Source of the DNA: Promethearchaeota archaeon
GTDB lineage: Archaea > Asgardarchaeota > Lokiarchaeia > Sigyniarchaeales > SOKP01
Length of the DNA: 46,435 nucleotides
Assembly (NCBI GenBank): GCA_016839765.1
Contig: JAEOTP010000014.1
Location: 1-46,435, forward strand
Direction of reading: 5' to 3'
Shown here: in pieces, positions 8,369 through 15,375 of the stretch
Layout: every line of letters begins with the position of its first letter
Position numbering within the stretch: the stretch's first letter is position 1
Program-made: the position numbers and the translations under genes
The notes under the pieces: model-generated
Databases searched by the model: none
What the model was told of the DNA's origin: nothing
The model's input: only the letters and a program-made list of their open reading frames with translations

Positions 8369-8908
8369 ATGTCAAAAATGGAAGTAGAAGGGGAAATCAC
8401 TACAAAATGGAAAGATGAACAATTTCTATATTTTGCAGGAAATTCAAGTTTAGGAATTTTAATTATTCAAAGAGGGCACCTCATATATTTCAATAAAAAA
8501 TTTGCTGAAATATTTGGTTATAGTGAAGATGAAATCTCTAAATGGAAGAAAAGAGAATTTTATAAAATAGTCCATCCTGAAGATTTAAATGAATTAACTC
8601 AAAGATTTGTGCATGAAGATCAAAGAACTGTTTCTGTAAGGTTCAGGGGAATAAAAAAGAATGGCGAGATTATTTTAATTGAAAATTACAATAGTATAGT
8701 ATATTATAATGGCAAAATGGCGGTTTCCTCTACGTATTTAGAGTTAGAAAAACCATTTAAGAAAATGATGTATCAACCAACTACTGTTATCATGAAAGAA
8801 ACTCAAAAAATAGTTTTAGATTATCATCCGAGAACTGTAAAAATATTAGAAGATAATAATTTGAAATTTGAGATCATTGAGCATTTGTCGTATAAGGAAG
8901 AACATTAA
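8369..8908 (+). CDS. Stand-alone PAS sensor protein
   Basis: 179 aa. A PAS fold spans about residues 18-125: FLYFAGNSSLGILIIQRG opens the domain, FNKKFAEIFGYSEDEI is the typical helix, then HPEDL and the RFRGIKKNGEI strand. There is no kinase, receiver, DNA-binding or other output domain; residues 135-179 form a short conserved tail (YHPRTVKILEDNNLKFEII). It should bind a small ligand or partner protein and signal by interaction. A paralogue with the same tail is encoded at 10002-10559 on the opposite strand. ATG at 8369 follows a weak ggagtgat site. The family is clear, the ligand unknown. The upstream tandem TATA-like repeat suggests regulated or strong transcription. Confidence 0.8.
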   Translation: MSKMEVEGEITTKWKDEQFLYFAGNSSLGILIIQRGHLIYFNKKFAEIFGYSEDEISKWKKREFYKIVHPEDLNELTQRFVHEDQRTVSVRFRGIKKNGEIILIENYNSIVYYNGKMAVSSTYLELEKPFKKMMYQPTTVIMKETQKIVLDYHPRTVKILEDNNLKFEIIEHLSYKEEH

Positions 8909-8968
8909 TCTATTAAAAAATATTGGAGACTGAGATTAAAAGTATTTATTTATCATCATTTATTTGAA

Positions 8969-9532
8969 TCATTTATTTGCAATCCAATAGGAAGAATCAA
9001 ACCCATTTTTAACATCCTTATCATCGATTTTTCCCGAACATTCTTTTTGGATAATCATAATTGAAGAAAAATCAGTATGGAATAAATTCCGAATGGTTTT
9101 ATAAAATTTATTTATTGAAATATAATTTTTCCCGTCAAGATAGATTACATCCGAAAGTAAAATTGAATATTCCTTCCAATTTATATTATATTCTACATTT
9201 TTCATTAGATAAAGTTTTATTAAATCATCCCGCACTTTTGCTTTTTTTTCTTTTAAAGCTTCTAAAATCTTCACATATTCTGGAGAAATTGTAATTCTAT
9301 GATTCAAAGCAAGAAGATCTACGTCTTTTGGTTTATTTGCTTGAAAAGCTCTTCCGCGAGGGATTTTAATGCCTAGTTCATCTTTTACAAATCCTTTTGG
9401 ATAATGAAATAAAAATCCAAATTCAAGATTAGAATTTGTTAATTCTCTTTCTACTTCTCCAATTTCAAGAATATATCTTCTAATCAATAGTTTTAACTTA
9501 GGTTCTCTCCTTTTAGTTGGTTTTTTGGCCAT
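8969..9532 (-). CDS. DUF2299-like conserved hypothetical protein
   Basis: About 187 aa from the Met at 9532 (MAKKPTKRREPK); the frame is open 63 bases further up to an ATG at 9595. That extension is Lys/Tyr/Asn-rich and overlaps an AT-rich promoter-like tract, so the inner start is preferred. After a basic N-terminal tail, a two-layer alpha/beta pattern is seen: IRRYILEIG helix, FGFLFHYP strand, IPRGRAF turn, helix ISPEYVKILEALKEKKAKV. This resembles archaeal DUF2299 proteins, which have a secretion-chaperone-like fold and no known role. The tail reaches 61 bases from the end of the convergent PAS gene. Family assignment is tentative. Confidence 0.5.
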   Translation of the reverse strand: MAKKPTKRREPKLKLLIRRYILEIGEVERELTNSNLEFGFLFHYPKGFVKDELGIKIPRGRAFQANKPKDVDLLALNHRITISPEYVKILEALKEKKAKVRDDLIKLYLMKNVEYNINWKEYSILLSDVIYLDGKNYISINKFYKTIRNLFHTDFSSIMIIQKECSGKIDDKDVKNGFDSSYWIANK

Positions 9533-9831
9533 GTGCTTATTATTAATTTTATAATTTCTTTTATAGAACTCTTTATATTTTAATATATATAGCATTGGGT
9601 AGATAATATTTAAATTTCCCTTATTAAGAGCCTATTTTAAAAATCATTAAGATATTGCATGAATTGGCATTTTATCTTTTCTCAGATTCTATTTGGGCTT
9701 TAATAGTTAATATATCTTTCTTTATAAGTATATTGATGAAATCCTTTATAGAATAGTACTTTGAAAAGAATATTTAAATTTCTATAAACTATTATAAAAA
9801 ACATTTTAAATGATTTTTATTGTTTTAAAAT

Positions 9832-10005
9832 ATGGAGAAGAAGAAATTCTTTACTTTAGAAGATCATAAACTAGCTTCAATGGGTCCAGATTATGTTGTC
9901 ATAATCCCCAGGAAATTAATAAAGTATAAAATAATTGATCCGCAAAAACGTTATAATATTCATTTTGAAGAAATCATGGAAGGGAATCAGAAAAAGAAGG
10001 GTTAA
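9832..10005 (+). CDS. AbrB/SpoVT-type swapped-hairpin DNA-binding protein
   Basis: 57 aa, starting MEKKKFFTLEDHK. The core MGPDYVVIIPRKLIKYKI followed by IDPQKRYNIHFEE matches the swapped-hairpin beta-strand, IPxxLI loop and second strand of AbrB-like transcription factors or antitoxins. The C-terminal KKK tail is basic. These proteins normally act as dimers on DNA, often autoregulating. Its stop overlaps the last four bases of the convergent PAS gene, so the two transcripts overlap. No toxin gene is adjacent on the same strand, so a regulator is more likely than an antitoxin. Confidence 0.6.
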   Translation: MEKKKFFTLEDHKLASMGPDYVVIIPRKLIKYKIIDPQKRYNIHFEEIMEGNQKKKG

Positions 10006-10559
10006 TTTTCTTCTCGGTATGAACAATGTTTTATTATATCAAATTTTATATTATGATCTTTCAATATTTTAATGATTTTGGGATCATATTCCATTAAAAT
10101 TTTCTTTCCAGTTTTTATTGTGATAGTTTTAGGAGCATAAACCTCTTTTTCTTTTGGAGATATTTTAACGTAACTAGATAAAATTGCTGTTTTGTTATTA
10201 TATTCAATTCTACAGTTGTAATTTTCAATATTAATGATTTCTTTGTTTTTGGTTACTCCTCTAAATTGAACTGTCACTGTTTTTTTATCATTTTCAATCT
10301 TGAAATTTTTCACTAAATTTGGTAAATCATCAGGGTGAACAATCTTATAAAATTCCCTTTTTTTCCAATTTAAGATATCTTCTTTTGTATACCCAAATAT
10401 TTCGGTGAATTTTTGATTGAAATATTTTAGATAGCCTCTTTGAATTATTAAGACGCCCATTGCAGAATTATTAGCAAAATGAAGGAATTGATCATTATGT
10501 AATTTCGTAGCATATTCCTTAACTTCTTCAACTTTATCTTTGCCAATCATTTTTCGCAA
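10002..10559 (-). CDS. Stand-alone PAS sensor protein (paralogue)
   Basis: 185 aa, clearly paralogous to the 8369-8908 product over its whole length: FLHFANNSAMGVLIIQRG, FNQKFTEIFGYTKEDI, the shared NWKKREFYKIVHPDDL-type block, then VQFRGVTKNKEI, and a shared C-terminal tail ending in an II+HxSY+EE motif. Residues about 22-130 form the PAS domain; no output domain is attached. The gene converges on a small AbrB-like gene with a 4-base overlap. A pair of near-identical sensors within 2 kb suggests a recent duplication with possible heterodimer formation. Ligand unknown. Confidence 0.8.
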   Translation of the reverse strand: MRKMIGKDKVEEVKEYATKLHNDQFLHFANNSAMGVLIIQRGYLKYFNQKFTEIFGYTKEDILNWKKREFYKIVHPDDLPNLVKNFKIENDKKTVTVQFRGVTKNKEIINIENYNCRIEYNNKTAILSSYVKISPKEKEVYAPKTITIKTGKKILMEYDPKIIKILKDHNIKFDIIKHCSYREEN

Positions 10560-10884
10560 ATATAATAATATTAGATTTTCTTATTAATCTTTTTTAAATT
10601 AGGGTTTTTTATAATAATGATCTGAAAATACGAGTAGATTTGAAGGATACAATTCTTATAAAGATTGCTATGGAAAGATTTAGAAATCCTTTTTAACAAT
10701 TATTTCTTTGACAAATGGTTTTTGGCTTTATAATATATGAATTCTAGAAATTTTTAATAAAATTCTGAAAAATAAAAATTTAAATATAATTAAGTTAATT
10801 ATATAAATATTATATAGGGAAGCCTATAGAAACCCCTATAAGAATATTATTTTATGCAATTTCAGAATGCTCTAAAAATAGAAA
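10560..10884. other. Intergenic region with a small hairpin before the GTPase gene
   Basis: 325 bases between divergent genes. It carries a perfect 7-base stem, tatagggg-less form TATAGGG at 10813-10819 pairing with CCCTATA at 10834-10840 (14-base loop), 45 bases before the GTG of the GTPase gene. AT-rich promoter-like stretches (aaatataattaagttaattatataaat) lie just upstream. No other gene was seen. Confidence 0.5.
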
Positions 10885-11430
10885 GTGGTAGAAATTAGCA
10901 GAGATTTAACCTTCAAAATTTGTCTTTTTGGAGAAAAAAATGTTGGAAAAAGCTCACTAATTCAGGCAGTGACTCAAAAAGGCTTCAGTAAGGAGACAAG
11001 ACCACCAGCAATCATAGATATTGAAACTAAACATTTAACTATAAATTCATTTAAAACTGTACTTCAGATATGGATTCTTAGATTTGACTTTCAGTTTGAT
11101 TTTCTTTTCCCCATTTTTCTAAGGGGGACCTCAGGAGGTATTTTTATGTTTGATATCACCAAATTTCCCAGTATAAGCAATGTAGAAAGGTGGATAACAA
11201 CGTTTAAGAAAAGTTTATCTAATGATGAAAAGAAAATTCCACTAGTAATGGTAGGGGGAAAATGTGATCTCTATTTTAAAAGAACAGTCCCTAAGAAAAT
11301 CGCAAAAGAAATATCACAAAAATATGAATTCTTTAGATATTTCGAATGTTCTTCCAAAACTGGAGAAAATTTAGATAAGGTGTTTAAATTTTTAACGAGA
11401 GCTATAATGAAATTTAACGGTTATGTTTAA
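10885..11430 (+). CDS. Ras-like small GTPase with degenerate G3/G4 motifs
   Basis: 181 aa, GTG start. The P-loop is intact: GEKNVGKSS (16-24), after a KICLFG strand. The G3 box (WDTAGQE in Rab/Ras) is replaced by WILRFDF, so the Mg/gamma-phosphate-sensing Asp-x-x-Gly is missing. G4 is GGKCD instead of NKxD, and G5 is CSSKTG. The Rab-like helices RGTSGGIFMFDIT and VERWITTFKK are present. It has no C-terminal lipidation Cys and no membrane helix. Nucleotide binding is likely, but switching or hydrolysis is doubtful. It belongs to the expanded Asgard small-GTPase superfamily. The downstream Loki-repeat gene begins 75 bases after it on the same strand and may be cotranscribed. Confidence 0.85.
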   Translation: MVEISRDLTFKICLFGEKNVGKSSLIQAVTQKGFSKETRPPAIIDIETKHLTINSFKTVLQIWILRFDFQFDFLFPIFLRGTSGGIFMFDITKFPSISNVERWITTFKKSLSNDEKKIPLVMVGGKCDLYFKRTVPKKIAKEISQKYEFFRYFECSSKTGENLDKVFKFLTRAIMKFNGYV

Positions 11431-11505
11431 TCATTGGATTTAAGTTAATTATAAGAGCATAATTGAGGGGGATAAAATATATTATATGAAGGATTGGATT
11501 AATGA

Positions 11506-12183
11506 GTGGTTTTTATGAATGAAAAATTTGAAAATTATATTTTAGAAATAATAAATCGGGCAGAAAAAATTGCCAGAGACTACGAGTTAGCTATTAAAAA
11601 AGGTGGGTTTGAAAAAGAATGTCCTTACCCTAAAATAATTAAGATGTATGAAGATATAGGATATAAACTTAATGAAAATGGATGGAATGAGCAGGCTGTG
11701 ATTTTTAATAGCCAAATTAAGTTTTACAATAAAAAATTAGAGAAAGATAAGAAATTACGCGAAATTGAAGCTCAAAAAGTGCAAAAACAGAAAAAATTTG
11801 AAGTATTGCATAAAATTAAGGAAATTGATACTGTTAGAGCTGTAATCGATTCTCTCAATAAAGAAGAGGAGATTTTAAATTTTGAAGAGAAAAAGAAAGA
11901 AAAAATTGAAGAATCTGAAGAAATTTTCAATATGATCAGTAATGCTGAAAAAATAGCAAGAGATTACGAACAAGAAATAAAAAGGAGTAGCATCCTTCAT
12001 CTTGATTGTCCGTATGAAAAAATAATAGAAACTTATAGAAAAGCTAAACAAAGATTTGAAAGTATTAGCTGGAAAGAAGAGTCGAGTAAATTGATCGTGT
12101 CAATCAGATATTATAAGGAAAAACTCGAAAAAGATAAAAAATTACGCGAAATTGAAGACAAAAAATTTAATAAAGAATTATAG
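11506..12183 (+). CDS. Lokiarchaeal-type tandem-repeat protein (CPY...EKDKKLREIE modules)
   Basis: 225 aa with two homologous modules of about 75 residues, 16-90 and 145-218. Each reads AEKIARDYE-xx-IK ... CPY-x-KII-x-x-Y ... W-x-E ... Y-KLEKDKKLREIE and is all-helical, TPR-like. They are joined by a charged coiled-coil linker (90-143). Modules of this kind recur in Lokiarchaeal proteins, often with other domains, and are thought to mediate protein contacts; no enzymatic motif is present. GTG at 11506 or ATG at 11515 may start it. Location 75 bases after a small GTPase gene hints that it may be an interaction partner, which is inference. Confidence 0.65.
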   Translation: MVFMNEKFENYILEIINRAEKIARDYELAIKKGGFEKECPYPKIIKMYEDIGYKLNENGWNEQAVIFNSQIKFYNKKLEKDKKLREIEAQKVQKQKKFEVLHKIKEIDTVRAVIDSLNKEEEILNFEEKKKEKIEESEEIFNMISNAEKIARDYEQEIKRSSILHLDCPYEKIIETYRKAKQRFESISWKEESSKLIVSIRYYKEKLEKDKKLREIEDKKFNKEL

Positions 12184-12199
12184 AATCATATTACTCCTT

Positions 12200-12475
12200 T
12201 TATAATTTTTCAGAATCCTTGACAGACAAATAGCAATTTATTTGAACTTGTACAGGTTTATAACCACTTTCTTTAATGAATTTTCTATTAGTTCCATTTG
12301 AATATACTCTATATGTCTTCTTTGAACTACTTATATTATCTTCTGAAACTACCTCTTTGAGATTAGAAGGCATATCGATTTCTATATATAGTTTATTACC
12401 TAATAGTTGATATCTCATTTGGTTATCAACCATGGAAAATTTTTCCTCTTTCAAATCGACCATATTATTTATCAT
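12200..12475 (-). CDS. Small hypothetical protein
   Basis: 91 aa, unrecognised. Composition is balanced and protein-like, with alternating strands (LLGNKLYIEIDM, TYRVYSNG, PVQVQINCYLSV) that suggest a small beta-rich domain. Met5 or Met15 could also start it. It ends 17 bases from the convergent Loki-repeat gene. No signal peptide, metal motif or known family is visible. Confidence 0.45.
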   Translation of the reverse strand: MINNMVDLKEEKFSMVDNQMRYQLLGNKLYIEIDMPSNLKEVVSEDNISSSKKTYRVYSNGTNRKFIKESGYKPVQVQINCYLSVKDSEKL

Positions 12476-12623
12476 CTCTTTTTTAAGGGGAATGCAGAAA
12501 TCCCTTTTATTGATATCAATATTAATTTATTATATATATAAATTATAAATTGGAAGTTAATAAATCTATAAATCATTTTTTCAATAAGCCTATGTTCTTT
12601 CATTAAGGGTCCAATCGGCATCA

Positions 12624-12839
12624 TTAAATTTTTGACCTCTTTTTTACTACTAGCATACGATTATTGCATACAGTATCATACCATTTCTTATCTTTACGAA
12701 GTTCCTGAATAATATTCATGCATATATATTCCTTGTAATCACTGTATTTCTCTGGTAATTCGTTCTCCAATGATGGCATTCTTTTTATAACCTTTCTTTT
12801 TGGTCTATCCTTTTCACATACGCTACATTTTACTTCCAT
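12624..12839 (-). CDS. Small Cys-containing hypothetical protein
   Basis: 71 aa. It starts MEVKCSVCEKDRPKRK, with one CxxC (C5, C8) and further single cysteines at 40 and 58, so one zinc site of CxxC...C...C type is possible. Basic residues cluster at 10-20 and at the tail. It is monocistronic, with AT-rich sequence upstream. No known family recognised. Confidence 0.45.
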   Translation of the reverse strand: MEVKCSVCEKDRPKRKVIKRMPSLENELPEKYSDYKEYICMNIIQELRKDKKWYDTVCNNRMLVVKKRSKI

Positions 12840-13300
12840 TTTTTCACCTTTTTTTAAAATATTCTAACGTTCATTCTGTATTAGGACACCCTTTTCTTAA
12901 CACGAATTTCAAATTTTTAATAAACATTTTACAGTAATTAAAAGAAATGGTAAATACGAACATTTAAACTTTTTAGTTAAAAATCTTGATAAATATAAGA
13001 GATTTTAACAAACATTGAACATAATATAACACATAGGAAAAATGCCCTATCTCCCTAAAACTTTAAATCCTTTCACTTTTTTCTCTTAAAATACCTCAAT
13101 TTAACCCTAATATGTAGAATTAAAATTGGAATTGTTGTTAATGATTATATTGGGTTCCCATTTAAATGATATATTACTAATTTAAAATAAATAAAATGTG
13201 TTTTAAAGATATTATTTCTTAAATATTTTCATTTTTAAAATGTAAATTTAAAAATTCATGCAACTAAATTATTATTATAAAAAAGGATATAAAAAAGTAA
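12840..13300. other. AT-rich intergenic region with a dispersed repeat
   Basis: 461 bases between divergent genes. Its middle (13019-13112) is a copy of a roughly 94-base element found again at 28670-28763. The rest is low-complexity AT sequence; no open frame stands out. The ATP-grasp gene promoter probably lies at about 13250-13280. Confidence 0.55.
13019..13112 (+). repeat. Dispersed ~94-base element, copy A
   Basis: Aligns without gaps to 28670-28763 with about 78 of 94 positions identical by eye, including cacataggaaaaa, tcctttcac/tctttcac and tcaatttaaccc. Both copies are intergenic. The short frame through it (HIGKxPYLPK) is broken by stops in both, so it is either a small RNA, a mobile-repeat remnant or a decayed gene piece. 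Confidence 0.65.
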
Positions 13301-14296
13301 ATGAAAAAGATTGTAGTTCTTTTTTATGATAAGATAAACAATGTAAAAATTTATGATTTTGAATTGCCTATAGAGGGTTATACTGATTTTGAGGATTTTC
13401 AAAAAGAATTAGATCTATTAAAGGATAGATACGATATTTTGATGTTAGATGCCCATAATAAGAGTATCGATTACTTTTTACAAAATAAGGACCAGATCGA
13501 CTTAGTTGTTAATTTAGCGGATAATGGATATGAAAATAATTTTTCAAAAAATGCCTTTTTCATTGAATTATTTAATTTCTTAGCGATAAAATTTACAGGT
13601 CGACAAGCTAATAATGTTGAATTTTTCGAACGGAAAGATCTCATGTTATTTCTATTTGATTATTTAGGAATTAATCTTCCAAATACAGTGATGTATTATC
13701 AAGGGATTGATTTGAGATTTTTAGAAGAAAAGGTTAAAGCATTAAGATCGCCGGTTATTGTAAAAATGGGCATTTCAGGGGATTCTTTACTCCTTGATGA
13801 AAATAGTATTTGTAATTCGTTTAAAGAAGTCATGGAGAGAATTGAATATATAGAGAATATTTTAGGACAAAAAGAGATAATTCTTATTCAAGAGTTTATT
13901 GAAGATGCAAGAGAATATACGACATTAATTATTGGTAATGACGAGTGTAATGATGTTAAAGCATTCACCATCCAAGTAACTCCAAAAAAGTTTTATGATT
14001 TTGAACAAAAGAATTATAGCCTTCTTCCTGTAGAGCAATTCTATAAAAGATGCGATATTGAAAATTCGCAGTTATTAAAGAATATTGAGGATAAACTAAG
14101 TGATTTAAAATTAATTACAAATTGTAAAGACTATGTAAGATATGACTGGTTACTTGACCAAGATTCCAACTTTTTCTTACTTGATTTAAATGCCAATCCC
14201 TCCTTTGATTCAGAACTTTTCAAACTTTTTAATGATTTTTTTTCAATAAAAGGAAGAATTTTAGGTTACATTATCAATTCTGCTTTGAAGAGATAA
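13301..14296 (+). CDS. ATP-grasp ligase, D-alanine-D-alanine ligase-like
   Basis: 331 aa. The ATP-grasp fold is visible: FTGRQANNVEFFERKDLM (central-domain entry), SPVIVKMGISGDSLLL (the ATP-binding Lys and small loop), IQEFIEDAREYTTLIIGN (the E-x-E/ATP-contact strand), and the C-terminal YVRYDWLL...FFLLDLNANP, which supplies the Mg-binding Asp/Asn. It resembles Ddl or related carboxylate-amine ligases that couple ATP to formation of an amide or peptide bond. Archaea lack peptidoglycan, so the substrate is probably another amino acid or peptide. It is followed closely by a DUF2695 gene with its own promoter. No substrate-specificity residues can be read with confidence. Confidence 0.75.
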   Translation: MKKIVVLFYDKINNVKIYDFELPIEGYTDFEDFQKELDLLKDRYDILMLDAHNKSIDYFLQNKDQIDLVVNLADNGYENNFSKNAFFIELFNFLAIKFTGRQANNVEFFERKDLMLFLFDYLGINLPNTVMYYQGIDLRFLEEKVKALRSPVIVKMGISGDSLLLDENSICNSFKEVMERIEYIENILGQKEIILIQEFIEDAREYTTLIIGNDECNDVKAFTIQVTPKKFYDFEQKNYSLLPVEQFYKRCDIENSQLLKNIEDKLSDLKLITNCKDYVRYDWLLDQDSNFFLLDLNANPSFDSELFKLFNDFFSIKGRILGYIINSALKR

Positions 14297-14298
14297 TC

Positions 14299-14310
14299 AT
14301 ATATATAAAT
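14299..14310 (+). promoter_or_regulatory. TATA box of the DUF2695 gene
   Basis: atatatataaat lies about 25-30 bases before the ATG at 14332, the spacing expected between a TATA box and the transcription start in archaea, so the mRNA would be nearly leaderless. The box and following 18 bases are repeated at 4592-4620. Confidence 0.55.
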
Positions 14311-14331
14311 AATGAAGTGGTTGAACGAAAA

Positions 14332-14562
14332 ATGGATAAAAGAGATTTAGAAAGATTTTTTAATCGTTTAGAGGAATTATTAGAAACTAATGGGTGTAAT
14401 GGTCGCGATTTAACAAATGCGGAGATTATTTTAGAAGAAATGCACATACCAAAAGAAGAACAAGAAGAATTTTTGGAAGATTGCAGGAATTCTGGAGGTT
14501 TTTGTGATTGTGAAATTTTCTTAAACTCTGAAGAGTTTTTGAGAGAAAAGTATGATAAATAA
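14332..14562 (+). CDS. DUF2695 family protein
   Basis: 76 aa from the ATG at 14332 (MDKRDLERFFNRL). A GTG 15 bases upstream is in frame, but it sits too close to the TATA box to be transcribed. The family signature is clear: NGCNGRDLTNAEIILEE followed by the cysteine-rich GGFCDCEIFLN motif near the C-terminus. Members are small, mostly helical and of unknown function, often found in bacteria. The conserved cysteines (C27-type and the CxC pair) could bind a metal. A copy of its promoter and leader occurs 9.7 kb upstream without a gene. Confidence 0.7.
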   Translation: MDKRDLERFFNRLEELLETNGCNGRDLTNAEIILEEMHIPKEEQEEFLEDCRNSGGFCDCEIFLNSEEFLREKYDK

Positions 14563-14714
14563 AGTTATCTTTTAAATAAAGAAGAAAATAGAATATCGAT
14601 TTTGGACTTATTTAATCCTTTTCAAAGTGTTAATATTTTTTCTGTCCTCGAAGTAATATTTAATAATTATCCAATCAAATTAATTTATATAAAAAAAATT
14701 GTAGGTGATATCTA

Positions 14715-15221
14715 ATGAAAACAGATGATGAACAAGATGTTAATATTCAAAGAAAGAAAAAAATGAAAAGAATTGGCTTCATTACGCTTATAATAGGAAT
14801 TTCTTTGATAATTGCTGGAATATTCTTTTTTATAGCTTCACTTAATTCAATGGGTGAAGTTGGAAATAATAATTTCATGTTGTTTGGTGGTGCTACAGCT
14901 GGATGTTGGTTTGTTGGTTCTATTTGTATTATGGCTACATTTATGTTATTACGTGTGGCGTATCATAGAGAAATTCTTAGGTATGGATATGAAGAAACGG
15001 GAATGGCTCTCGGGACAGCTTCAGAAAAAGCGGTAGATGGATATGGAAGGATTATTGGTAAGGGATCTGAAGCAGTGGCAAGTGGTATTAAAAGTGCTGG
15101 TGGGATAAAATTAGATGTGGTTAGTAATAAAGAACAAATAATAAAAATTAAATGTAAAGCTTGTGGAACCCTAAACGATGAAGATGCTAAATATTGTGAT
15201 GAATGCGGGCAACAAATTTAA
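14715..15221 (+). CDS. Two-helix membrane protein with C-terminal zinc ribbon
   Basis: 168 aa. A charged N-terminal tail (RKKKMKR) precedes two membrane segments at about 20-45 (FITLIIGISLIIAGIFFFIA) and 56-80. A Gly/Ala-rich amphipathic stretch follows, then a zinc ribbon CKACG...YCDECG at 146-164. This layout (membrane anchor plus a cytoplasmic zinc ribbon of the zinc_ribbon_2 type) is common in archaea and Gram-positives; function is generally unknown. ATG at 14715 follows a gtaggtgat site. It is monocistronic. Confidence 0.65.
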   Translation: MKTDDEQDVNIQRKKKMKRIGFITLIIGISLIIAGIFFFIASLNSMGEVGNNNFMLFGGATAGCWFVGSICIMATFMLLRVAYHREILRYGYEETGMALGTASEKAVDGYGRIIGKGSEAVASGIKSAGGIKLDVVSNKEQIIKIKCKACGTLNDEDAKYCDECGQQI

Positions 15222-15249
15222 TTAAAATTGCAAAAAGATAAAAATACCC

Positions 15250-15364
15250 ATGACAAGAAAAAATTCGCTAAGCGATTTATAAACAACGCCAAGGAGAACT
15301 GCTTCTTGATTATTCGCAGATAAACGATTTAGAAAAGCATTATCTTATCAGCCATTCCACATTT
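15250..15364 (+). pseudogene. Fragment of an RNase J-like (beta-CASP) gene
   Basis: About 115 bases align with 7631-7745 inside the intact RNase J-like gene at roughly 85 % identity, including an unbroken run through the AIYKQRQGE codons. In the matching frame a Gln codon has become TAA just before AIYKQRQGE, and the frame ends at a second stop after LISHSTF. No flanking homology is seen, so this is a stranded piece of a lost paralogue, not a functional gene. Confidence 0.8.
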
Positions 15365-15375
15365 TAAATTCCCGA

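Noticed and set aside
9832-10005. Toxin-antitoxin pair involving the AbrB-like protein
   Set aside because: No co-oriented small toxin gene (PIN, MazF, RelE type) lies beside it; neighbours are PAS and DUF2299-like genes.
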